A DNA stretch of 5,546 nucleotides from an uncultured Lachnospiraceae bacterium (lineage in GTDB: Bacteria > Bacillota > Clostridia > Lachnospirales > Lachnospiraceae): contig CALZPS010000119.1 of NCBI GenBank assembly GCA_945827765.1, positions 1 through 5,546 of the forward strand, read 5' to 3'. Both the position numbers and the translations under genes were made by a program. Each line of letters opens with the position of its first letter. The stretch's first letter is position 1. The notes under the pieces are model-generated. The model made no database searches. It was given only the letters and a program-made list of their open reading frames with translations, and was not told the DNA's origin. This document shows positions 1 through 5,546 of this stretch, piece by piece.

Positions 1-465
1 TATCATATAATAAGCAACCGTACCACATACAACCGGTGCCAGTGATGTAAATCCGCCCAAAAGCCCGGCAGCTATCGGTATCACGAGCGGCACTCTCAGC
101 GCAAATGCCACTGCCGTCACCAAAATCAACCAGGATTGTTTTGTAGAGAAGCGCAGATAAAAGATATACATCAGTACAAACATCACAGCCGATACCAGTG
201 CCACTCCGAATGAAAAACTACAAAAATGAAGGAGTACCAGTGCCATCGCTGCCACCGCCATCACAATGGGAGGCAGAAATGCACACACTGCAGCCAATAC
301 AACGGTAATAGCGATAGATGCCGCTATTTTCAAAAATCCGATGTTGGTATTAATCAAGCCAAACACCAACAGTCCAAGGACAAAACGCGCCGACTTGATA
401 ATATAAAACGAATATTCTGCATATAGTTTTTGTATTTTTTCTCTCCAGACAAGTAAAGTGCTCAT
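1..465 (-). CDS. Multi-pass membrane protein, uncharacterised (3' end beyond window)
   Basis: The frame is open from an ATG at 465 to the window edge, giving 155 residues with no stop, so the C-terminus is missing. A short amphipathic N-terminus (MSTLLVWREKIQKLYAEYSF) is followed by strongly hydrophobic segments at about residues 26-44, 45-64, 66-83, 84-104, 112-135 and 139-155, separated by very short loops with R105 and K109 in one of them. This is an integral membrane protein with at least five or six helices. I see no catalytic motif, transporter signature or signal peptidase site. The start is well fixed: AGGAG at 478-474 lies 8 nt upstream, and the ATG overlaps the stop of the preceding gene as ATGA, which implies translational coupling and perhaps a complex between the two products. 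It vaguely resembles conserved hypothetical membrane proteins of Lachnospiraceae from memory, but no function can be assigned. Confidence 0.8.
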   Translation of the reverse strand, partial: MSTLLVWREKIQKLYAEYSFYIIKSARFVLGLLVFGLINTNIGFLKIAASIAITVVLAAVCAFLPPIVMAVAAMALVLLHFCSFSFGVALVSAVMFVLMYIFYLRFSTKQSWLILVTAVAFALRVPLVIPIAAGLLGGFTSLAPVVCGTVAYYMI

Positions 466-923
466 AATGCATTCTCCTCTGCTTTCGGTTTTGTTTTCAT
501 CTCAGCTTTTTTCTGTCTTCCCTTCGTTGTCGGATTTTGATGCGTTTCCAGTCTTTCAAGATGACTCAGATGATTGTAAAACTTCTTAATCTGCTGTATA
601 GCTTTTGTATATTTTGCCCCATAAAATGTGCCTGCACATACGCAGTATACGATGAGCGTAACAAAATATCCCACTATCGCGGCACCGGCCAATAAAATAA
701 GATTCTGCACCGACAGATTTTCGATGAGTTTTTCCTGAGCGCACAACACCAGCAGAACCGCCGCCATCACATATCCGATCGTAGCCCAGATTGCGCCAAT
801 CACAGTTTTCATTCCTACATAATCTTTTTTATAGTAACCACTGATTTTCATATCTTCTTTGGCATCAGACTGTTCATACACAGCCAGCTTTGTCATCAAT
901 CTGATTCGTCTTTTATCTACCAT
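462..923 (-). CDS. Small two-helix membrane protein, uncharacterised
   Basis: This 153-residue protein is not one I recognise. It has a basic and mixed-charge N-terminal segment (1-40), two likely transmembrane helices at about 41-61 and 75-97, and a cytoplasmic-looking C-terminal tail. The tail starts with a possibly helical stretch (about 104-126, Lys-rich with regularly spaced Leu/Ile) and ends in a low-complexity Lys/Glu/Thr region (127-150). The positive charge at both ends suggests both termini are inside with a short external loop (62-74), which is an inference. The start is supported by AGGAGG at 935-930, 6 nt before the ATG. The gene has its own promoter at the end of comF, and its TGA overlaps the ATG of the next membrane protein. 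The two therefore form a small co-expressed module, possibly subunits of one membrane complex. There is no lipobox, catalytic motif or known domain signature. Confidence 0.8.
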   Translation of the reverse strand: MVDKRRIRLMTKLAVYEQSDAKEDMKISGYYKKDYVGMKTVIGAIWATIGYVMAAVLLVLCAQEKLIENLSVQNLILLAGAAIVGYFVTLIVYCVCAGTFYGAKYTKAIQQIKKFYNHLSHLERLETHQNPTTKGRQKKAEMKTKPKAEENAL

Positions 924-929
924 AGCCGC

Positions 930-935
930 CCTCCT
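930..935 (-). promoter_or_regulatory. Ribosome binding site of the 153-aa membrane protein
   Basis: A perfect AGGAGG on the minus strand lies 6 nt before the ATG at 923. It fixes this start in preference to the in-frame ATG at codon 10. Confidence 0.85.
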
Positions 936-950
936 AAAAACATTATTTCT

Positions 951-980
951 ATTATAACATATATCTATTTATCTTGTCCA
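951..980 (-). promoter_or_regulatory. Sigma-A-type promoter with extended -10 for the membrane protein pair
   Basis: On the minus strand a perfect TATAAT (956-951) is preceded by TGT, forming an extended -10 (TGnTATAAT). A -35-like TGGACA (980-975, five of six matches to TTGACA) lies 18 nt upstream. Transcription would start near 944, about 20 nt before the ATG at 923, which leaves room for the AGGAGG site. The -35 is inside the last codons of comF and the -10 lies just after its stop. The membrane pair can therefore be expressed independently of the upstream DNA-processing genes. Confidence 0.62.
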
Positions 981-1606
981 ATGCTTATAGTCAAAAAAAA
1001 CACTTTTTGCACTCCTGCCTTTTTTAACAGTTTTGCTATTCTATGGATGGTACTTCCTGTCGTATAGATATCATCAATTAAAAGAACGGTTTGAGAAATA
1101 TTCCATTGTCCCGAAACAGCAAATGCGTCTTTTAAATTATCCTGCCGTTCCCTGCTGCCCAGTTTCTTCTGCGGTTTTGTATTACGAATGCGTAATACCG
1201 CGTTTGTACAAACCGGAATCTGCATCTGTCTTCCCAGTTCACGAGCCAGCAGTTCTGCCTGATTAAATCCCCGTTTTCTCCGTCTGGCGGGATGCAGAGG
1301 GACCGGAATGATTGTTTCGATACCGCACCGGCAAATCCATTCACCGCACTTCTTCGCCATTTCTCCGGCAAATATAGGTGCATAGTATCGTTTGTTATGA
1401 AACTTGAACTGATAGATAGCTTGCGCTACATTTCCCCTGTGAATCCATACACTTCTTCCCTGTTCATACGCCCGCGGTATCCGGGAGCAGTCCCGGCAAT
1501 ATTCCTGCTCTTCTATTTTCAAAGGTTTTCCGCATTTCATACAACAGGGTTCTTCTACATAAGGAAGACTTCCCCTGCATGCCATACAGATTCCTTTCTT
1601 TGTCAA
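965..1606 (-). CDS. comF: ComF family protein (competence-associated phosphoribosyltransferase-fold)
   Basis: This is a ComFC/GntX-type protein: N-terminal zinc ribbons fused to a type I phosphoribosyltransferase fold. In Firmicutes it is linked to DNA uptake during transformation, working with the ComFA helicase. The 213 residues counted from the TTG at 1606 show CMAC (7-10), CMKCG (22-26) and CRDC (37-40), the family block PVPLHPARRRKRGFNQAEL (101-119), and the PRPP-loop-like motif VLLIDDIYTTGST (174-186). The TTG is not a convincing start, since a GGGAG sits only 1 nt before it. The same frame upstream encodes DIIYPPRCPFCGS, the usual ComF beginning and first CxxC pair, so the true protein is about 225 residues or slightly more. 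An ATG at 1585 with AAAGGAA upstream is another possible start but would lose part of the zinc ribbon. The gene follows recD2 immediately and is probably in the same operon. A T8 run near its 3' end (1000-993) encodes Phe-Phe. Confidence 0.9.
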   Translation of the reverse strand: MTKKGICMACRGSLPYVEEPCCMKCGKPLKIEEQEYCRDCSRIPRAYEQGRSVWIHRGNVAQAIYQFKFHNKRYYAPIFAGEMAKKCGEWICRCGIETIIPVPLHPARRRKRGFNQAELLARELGRQMQIPVCTNAVLRIRNTKPQKKLGSRERQDNLKDAFAVSGQWNISQTVLLIDDIYTTGSTIHRIAKLLKKAGVQKVFFLTISIGQDK

Positions 1607-1648
1607 ACTCCCGCAGAACGGGCATCGAGGAGGATATATAATATCAAA
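1607..1648 (-). other. comF: Upstream coding extension of comF (first CxxC pair) without a canonical start
   Basis: The comF frame continues upstream as FDIIYPPRCPFCGS, matching the typical ComF N-terminus (hydrophobic-YPPRCPxCG). No ATG, GTG or TTG occurs in this frame between the in-frame stop at 1741-1739 and 1606. The only near-cognate candidates are ATT or ATA codons, for example ATT at 1642. AGGAG at 1658-1654 is ideally spaced (6 nt) from a TTG at 1647, but that TTG is in a different frame and meets a TGA after 14 codons. A single extra base between 1647 and about 1636 would join this TTG to the comF frame. Confidence 0.7.
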
Positions 1649-1656
1649 AGCTTCTC

Positions 1657-3867
1657 CTAAAATTCGCGGATACGAGCTGCCAGACTGGTGTAACGATTCT
1701 GCTCGCTTTTGTTTTGTATCATTTCTTGAAATACACTTTCACTCCCAACTATCGTGAGACATTTTTTTGCTCTCGTCACTGCCGTGTAGAGCAAATTACG
1801 ATTATAAAGCAGGCGTGGTCCCTGCAGCAGCGGTATGATGACTGCCGGATACTCGCTCCCTTGTGATTTATGTACGGTGATGGCATATGCAAGCTCCAGC
1901 TCTTCCACCGTTTCGTACGGATACTTTACCTTGCGGTGCTCGTCATACTCCACTTCTATCGTTTCGTTATATTTGTTAATCTCCGTCACAATTCCCATAT
2001 CCCCGTTAAAAATACCCATGCCTTTGTCCACGGTGAGACCAAATTTGGTGCAGACCTCCCACTCTAACTGATAATTATTTTTAATCTGCATCACTTTATC
2101 TCCTACGCGGAAAATTCTTCCGCCTATCTCTTCCTCGTCCTTTCCCGGTTCGGACGGATTCAGATAACGCTGCAGAATCGTATTCAGACGTTCCACGCCC
2201 AACAGCCCTTTTCGGGTCGGTGTCATCACCTGAATTTCATTTTGCGGGGCACCCACATAGCCCGGCAGTTTTTTCTGAATCAATGTCAGTATCACACTGA
2301 TAATGACATCTGCCTCCTGTCGTTTCAGGAAAAAGAAATCCCGGCTTTTGTTATTCAACACAACAGGCTCTCCGGCATTGATTCTATGTGCATTCATCAC
2401 AATGTCGCTCTCGCCTGCCTGGCGGAAGATTCTGGTTAGGGTAACAACCGGAAAACACTCTGAGGAAATAATATCTTTTAATACACTGCCTGCACCGACT
2501 GACGGCAATTGGTTTACATCTCCAACCAGAACCAGGCGGGTTCCGGTCACAATTGCCGATAATAGTGCATGCATGAGTGGTAAATCTACCATGGACATCT
2601 CGTCAATAATAATCACATCTGTTTCCAGAGGATTCTCCCTGTTTCGCAAAAATCCGTTTACGTTGCCTTCCTCCTCCGGGTTTCCGCTCACTTCCAGCAG
2701 ACGATGGATGGTCTGAGCCTCATATCCTGTGGCTTCTGTCATGCGTTTCGCCGCACGTCCGGTAGGTGCAGCCAGAAGAATGCTCATTCCTTCGCTCTCA
2801 AAGAACTGAATCATCGTATTAATGGTGGTCGTCTTCCCGGTGCCGGGTCCTCCGGTCAGCACCAGCAGACCATGCTTGATAGATTCTATCACAGCACGGT
2901 GCTGCATAGCATCCAGTGTGATATGCTCGCGTTCTTCCACTTTGCGCAGGCGCTTTTCCATCATCTCTTCCGGCATCTTGCAGTCGATATTCAAATCGTG
3001 CAGCATTTTTGCGGTATTCAATTCCAGATAATAATAATGTGTCGGATAGATACGGATTTCTCCCTCTTCCTCTTTACGGATTACTTTGCGCTCCATGCAA
3101 AGATCCATGATATATTTTTCAGCCTCATCAATCTCTACTCCCAAAATCTGCGTGGCACGGTATACCAAAACCTGCTGGGGCAGGTAAATATGCCCTTCTC
3201 CGACAGCCTGCTGCAAAACGTAGAATAATCCGCTGCGGATGCGGAATTCCGAATCCGGATGAATACCGATACGGGCGGCAATCTCATCTGCGGTTTTAAA
3301 CCCGATACCTTCTACATTATCCGCAAGCTGATACGGATTTTCCTCCAATATCTGATACAGTTTTGCCCCGTAATGCTTAAATATTTTTACAGACAAAGCG
3401 GTGGAGATTCCATATTTTTGAAGAAAAATCATCGCCGCCCGCATATCCTTCTTTTCTTCCACCTGAACGGCAATCTCACGGGCTTTGCGCTCACTGATAC
3501 CTTTGATTTCTGCCAGCCGTTCCGGTTCCTCTTCAATAATGCGAAATGTATCTTCTTTAAATCTGCGAACGATTCTTGCAGCCAGTGCTGCACCCACTCC
3601 TTTGACGGCGCCGGAGCCAAGATATCGCTCAATGGAAATCAAATCTTCAGGTTCTTTTAATTTGTGTGAGATGACTTTCAGCTGCGTGCCATAGACACTG
3701 TGGTTGACATATTCACCTTCCAGTTCCATAAGCTCACCTTCATTGATATAATGAAAAGTTCCAACACAGGTCAGTTCTCCGTCATCGTTTTCCAGATGAA
3801 ATACCGTATATCCATTTTCCTGATTACGAAACACGATGTGTTCCACATAACCTGTTATTTTCTCCAA
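1657..3867 (-). CDS. recD2: ATP-dependent 5'-3' DNA helicase RecD2
   Basis: RecD2 is a superfamily 1B helicase that unwinds DNA 5' to 3' and acts in repair and replication-fork maintenance in bacteria lacking RecBC. The 736 residues carry the long N-terminal region that distinguishes RecD2 from RecD. It comprises a beta-rich domain (1-70) and helix-hairpin-helix segments (GAVKGVGAALA 86-96, IKGISERKAREI 121-132, EGIGFKTADEIA 186-197). The motor follows: LDAMQHRAV (318-326), Walker A GGPGTGKTTT (339-348), motif Ia APTGRAAKRM (367-376), Walker B VIIIDEMSMVD (418-428), motif III VGDVNQLPSVGAG (448-460), TRIFRQ (478-483), an SH3-like NGDMGIV (621-627), ITVHKSQGSEYP (663-674) and motif VI YTAVTRAKK (694-702). 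All key residues are present and the length is normal for the family (roughly 720-800). The start is a TTG with a GAGAGGG site 7 nt upstream. It lies 76 nt after mreB and abuts comF, so it is probably in one operon with them. Confidence 0.97.
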   Translation of the reverse strand: MEKITGYVEHIVFRNQENGYTVFHLENDDGELTCVGTFHYINEGELMELEGEYVNHSVYGTQLKVISHKLKEPEDLISIERYLGSGAVKGVGAALAARIVRRFKEDTFRIIEEEPERLAEIKGISERKAREIAVQVEEKKDMRAAMIFLQKYGISTALSVKIFKHYGAKLYQILEENPYQLADNVEGIGFKTADEIAARIGIHPDSEFRIRSGLFYVLQQAVGEGHIYLPQQVLVYRATQILGVEIDEAEKYIMDLCMERKVIRKEEEGEIRIYPTHYYYLELNTAKMLHDLNIDCKMPEEMMEKRLRKVEEREHITLDAMQHRAVIESIKHGLLVLTGGPGTGKTTTINTMIQFFESEGMSILLAAPTGRAAKRMTEATGYEAQTIHRLLEVSGNPEEEGNVNGFLRNRENPLETDVIIIDEMSMVDLPLMHALLSAIVTGTRLVLVGDVNQLPSVGAGSVLKDIISSECFPVVTLTRIFRQAGESDIVMNAHRINAGEPVVLNNKSRDFFFLKRQEADVIISVILTLIQKKLPGYVGAPQNEIQVMTPTRKGLLGVERLNTILQRYLNPSEPGKDEEEIGGRIFRVGDKVMQIKNNYQLEWEVCTKFGLTVDKGMGIFNGDMGIVTEINKYNETIEVEYDEHRKVKYPYETVEELELAYAITVHKSQGSEYPAVIIPLLQGPRLLYNRNLLYTAVTRAKKCLTIVGSESVFQEMIQNKSEQNRYTSLAARIREF

Positions 3868-3874
3868 AATTTTA

Positions 3875-3881
3875 CCCTCTC
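3875..3881 (-). promoter_or_regulatory. Ribosome binding site supporting the TTG start of recD2
   Basis: GAGAGGG on the minus strand ends 7 nt before TTG at 3867. The first codons after it (MEKITGYVEHIVF) match the usual RecD2 beginning. No nearby in-frame ATG or GTG is better placed. Confidence 0.7.
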
Positions 3882-3943
3882 ATTTTATGGTTTGCTCGGC
3901 AAATGAGCCTGCCGTCGTTTTTTGTACTCTGCGCACAGGCAGA

Positions 3944-4933
3944 CTATATTCCTTTATTGTTGCTCATAAATTCCACAAACTGCCCGGTGCCGACCGCCAC
4001 TGCCTTCAACGGATCTTCCGCTGTCATAGTGTTGATGCCGGTACGCGCTGCGATCAGCTCTTCCAGCCCCCTAAGCATTGCTCCGCCTCCGGTAAGGACG
4101 ATACCCCGATCCAGTACATCCGCTGACAACTCCGGCGGTGTCTGCTCAAGAATGGCAATGACTGCCTCCACAATCTGTCCTGTTGCCTCCTGTAATGCCG
4201 CCTCCGTCTCAGTTGAAGTCACAGTCACAGTCTTGGGAAGTCCTGTCAGAAGATTGCGTCCCCGCACTTCCATCGACTCTTCTTCCGGCAGCGGATACGT
4301 CGTTCCTATTTGTATCTTGATTTCTTCCGCTGTACGCTCTCCTATCAGTAGATTGTGTTTCTTTTTCATATATCGCACGATTGCCTCATCAAAGTCATCT
4401 CCTGCTATCTTGATAGAAGTATGCACAACCGTGCCGCCCAGAGAAATCACAGCGATATCCGAGGTTCCGCCGCCGACATCCACAATCATATTGCCGCAAG
4501 GTTTTGAAATATCAATTCCTGCACCGATAGCTGCAGCCACCGGTTCTTCAATCAAATGCACCTCTCTTGCTCCCGCAGCATAGGTTGCCTCCTCTACCGC
4601 CTTTCGTTCCACCTCTGTCACACCGCTCGGCACGCAGATGCTGATACGAGGTTTCTTTAACATTTTCCTTCCCAGTGCCTTGTGCACAAAATATTTAATC
4701 ATCTTTTCAGTCATGGTATAATCTGAAATCACACCCTGACGCAGAGGACGTACCGCCACGATATTTCCCGGAGTCCTTCCAAGCATCAGTCTCGCCTCCT
4801 CACCAATTGCCCGGACAGACTTCGTATCCCGGTCAATCGCGACCACGGAAGGCTCCTTAAGCACGACTCCTTTTCCATTTACATAGACAAGCACACTGGC
4901 TGTTCCCAAATCGATTCCGATATCCACAGACAT
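3944..4933 (-). CDS. mreB: Rod shape-determining protein MreB/Mbl, actin-like ATPase
   Basis: MreB is the bacterial actin homologue. It polymerises on the inner face of the membrane and guides the peptidoglycan elongation machinery. From the ATG at 4933 it has 329 residues, normal for the family. Nucleotide-pocket motifs are intact: phosphate-1 DIGIDLGTASV (4-14), connect-1 EEPVAAAIGAG (129-139), phosphate-2 VDVGGGTSDIAVIS (151-164) and adenosine motif VLTGGGAMLRGL (279-290). The family block IGERTAEEIK (197-206) and TPPELSADVLDRG (265-277) are also clear. The sequence looks closest to the Mbl-like branch, from memory only. A GTG 15 codons upstream (4978) would add MIILVFAAQKGVFVF, which lacks a ribosome site and is unusual for MreB. 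The ATG has AGGGAG at 4950-4945 with an 11-nt gap. Its neighbours are uvrA and recD2 rather than mreC and mreD, so a canonical mreBCD cluster, if present, lies elsewhere. Confidence 0.96.
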   Translation of the reverse strand: MSVDIGIDLGTASVLVYVNGKGVVLKEPSVVAIDRDTKSVRAIGEEARLMLGRTPGNIVAVRPLRQGVISDYTMTEKMIKYFVHKALGRKMLKKPRISICVPSGVTEVERKAVEEATYAAGAREVHLIEEPVAAAIGAGIDISKPCGNMIVDVGGGTSDIAVISLGGTVVHTSIKIAGDDFDEAIVRYMKKKHNLLIGERTAEEIKIQIGTTYPLPEEESMEVRGRNLLTGLPKTVTVTSTETEAALQEATGQIVEAVIAILEQTPPELSADVLDRGIVLTGGGAMLRGLEELIAARTGINTMTAEDPLKAVAVGTGQFVEFMSNNKGI

Positions 4934-4967
4934 AAAAACAAATACTCCCTTCTGCGCTGCGAAAACA

Positions 4968-4996
4968 AGTATAATCACTTTCCCTGAAAATGAAAA
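4968..4996 (-). promoter_or_regulatory. Probable promoter of mreB (and recD2-comF)
   Basis: In the 114-nt gap between uvrA and mreB the minus strand has TTTTCA (4996-4991, four of six matches to the -35) and TATACT (4973-4968, five of six to the -10) separated by 17 nt. Transcription would start near 4961, about 28 nt before the mreB ATG. A second, weaker pair (TTAAAA, 16 nt, TAAAAT) occurs further upstream in the same AT-rich gap. No terminator hairpin with a T-run follows uvrA, so read-through from uvrA is also possible. Confidence 0.45.
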
Positions 4997-5047
4997 CCCA
5001 TTTTACACTTTTTTCACACTCTTTTAACTATTCAGACTCCTTTTCGA

Positions 5048-5503
5048 TTAGTTTTTCTTCAATACCGCATCAATATACTTGCCTGTGTAAGATTTTTTAT
5101 TTTTTGCAATCTCTTCCGGCGTACCGCATGCCACGATCGTACCGCCCTTATCTCCACCTTCGGGTCCGATATCAATAATATAGTCCGCACATTTGATAAC
5201 GTCCAGATTGTGTTCGATGACAATCACCGTATTTCCCTCATCGGTTAGACGGCGCAGGATTTCCGTCAGTTTGTGCACATCTGCAAAGTGCAGACCAGTT
5301 GTCGGTTCATCCAATATATAAACTGTTTTTCCGGTACTGCGCTTGCTCAATTCCGTCGCCAGTTTGATACGCTGTGCCTCGCCGCCCGACAGTTCTGTGG
5401 AGGGCTGTCCCAATTTAACATAAGACAGTCCCACATCATAAAGGGTCTGCATTTTCCGCTGGATACTCGGAACATTTTCAAAAAAAGTCACTGCCTCTTC
5501 CAC
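5048..5503 (-). CDS. uvrA: Excinuclease ABC subunit A (UvrA), C-terminal 151 residues only
   Basis: UvrA is the damage-sensing ATPase of nucleotide excision repair. It acts as a dimer that loads UvrB at lesions. Only the end of the second ABC ATPase domain is present. It includes the ABC signature LSGGEAQR (residues 38-45 of the fragment), Walker [13 protein letters not shown] (61-72), the H-loop region VIEHNLD (95-101) and the terminal GPEGGDKGG (113-121) shared by UvrA proteins. The reading ends normally with TAA. The full protein is usually about 940 residues, so most of the gene is missing. The genomic part begins with Val at 5503. The open frame continues to an ATG at 5518, but those five codons (MYKRQ) come from a sequencing adapter and are not part of UvrA. 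It is upstream of mreB in the same direction. Confidence 0.96.
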   Translation of the reverse strand: MEEAVTFFENVPSIQRKMQTLYDVGLSYVKLGQPSTELSGGEAQRIKLATELSKRSTGKTVYILDEPTTGLHFADVHKLTEILRRLTDEGNTVIVIEHNLDVIKCADYIIDIGPEGGDKGGTIVACGTPEEIAKNKKSYTGKYIDAVLKKN

Positions 5504-5546
5504 CTGTCTCTTATACACATCTCCGAGCCCACGAGACCGTACTAGA
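5504..5546 (+). other. Illumina Nextera adapter contamination with i7 index
   Basis: Bases 5504-5522 are CTGTCTCTTATACACATCT, exactly the 19-bp Tn5 mosaic end used in Nextera libraries. They are followed by CCGAGCCCACGAGAC (5523-5537), the rest of the read-2-side adapter. Next comes CGTACTAG (5538-5545), which equals a standard Nextera i7 index (known as N702), and A at 5546, the first base of the outer adapter. The order and spacing match the read-through product of a short Nextera insert. This is a library artefact left on a contig end, not a transposon insertion. Confidence 0.98.

Noticed and set aside
226..426. Plus-strand ORF of 66 codons rich in Cys and His
   Set aside because: It lies opposite the multi-pass membrane protein, has no ribosome site, and its composition is explained as the complement of hydrophobic minus-strand codons.
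993..1000. T8 homopolymer in comF as a phase-variation tract
   Set aside because: It is short, encodes part of a normal Phe-Phe near the C-terminus, and the frame is intact on both sides. A slip would only alter the last few residues.
2704..3228. Long plus-strand ORF of 174 codons inside recD2
   Set aside because: It is fully antisense to an intact, motif-complete helicase and has no recognisable domain or ribosome site.
3891..3942. Rho-independent terminator between mreB and recD2
   Set aside because: Inverted repeats are at most 5 bp and none is followed by a T-run on the minus strand.
4934..4978. Longer MreB starting at GTG 4978
   Set aside because: The extra 15 residues are not typical of MreB and the GTG lacks a ribosome site. 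The ATG at 4933 has AGGGAG upstream and gives the conserved DIGIDLG beginning.
4987..5004. Terminator after uvrA (AAAATG/CATTTT inverted repeat)
   Set aside because: The stem is AT-rich and only 6 bp, followed by CAGGG rather than a T-run. It also overlaps the probable mreB -35.
5504..5522. Tn5/IS50-like mosaic end as a mobile element boundary
   Set aside because: It is followed directly by Nextera adapter and index sequence and stops at the contig end, with no transposase or IS50 sequence. It is a library artefact.
5273..5545. Plus-strand ORF of 90 codons at the window end
   Set aside because: It is antisense to uvrA and its end ([11 protein letters not shown]) is translated adapter sequence.

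Overview
The window looks like chromosomal housekeeping DNA from a low-to-moderate GC Gram-positive anaerobe, most likely a clostridial Lachnospiraceae-type organism. This rests on strong AGGAGG-type ribosome binding sites, a TTG start on recD2, a RecD2 helicase typical of bacteria without RecBC, and a single Mbl-like MreB with no mreC or mreD next to it. The taxonomic call is inference from gene content and style, not from a search.

Every supported gene is on the minus strand, so transcription runs from high to low coordinates. In that order they are: the C-terminal part of uvrA (5503-5048, cut by the end of the assembled sequence); mreB (4933-3944); recD2 (3867-1657); comF (1606-965, with coding sequence clearly continuing upstream to about 1648); a 153-residue two-helix membrane protein (923-462); and a multi-pass membrane protein (465 to the window edge, 155 residues visible). 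No convincing rho-independent terminator was found between them. A plausible promoter precedes mreB. A better one, with an extended -10, lies at the end of comF and would drive the last two genes separately. Those two overlap by ATGA and are probably translationally coupled. There is no gene-free stretch over 300 bases and no sign of RNA genes, mobile elements or CRISPR.

Functionally, uvrA (nucleotide excision repair), recD2 (5'-3' DNA helicase) and comF (DNA uptake/transformation-associated phosphoribosyltransferase-fold protein) share a DNA-processing theme. mreB (cell-shape cytoskeleton) is an unrelated passenger in the same direction. The terminal membrane pair is uncharacterised.

Two points affect how the sequence should be used. 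First, bases 5504-5546 are not genomic: they are an Illumina Nextera transposase adapter followed by the i7 index CGTACTAG and the first base of the flanking adapter. The apparent MYKRQ start of the UvrA fragment and any plus-strand ORF ending in HISEPTRPY are therefore artefacts. Second, comF has no ATG, GTG or TTG in frame upstream of its conserved first CxxC pair, although a well-placed ribosome binding site and TTG exist one frame away. This suggests a one-base indel, a sequence error or a non-canonical start. I found no convincing new biological system here.
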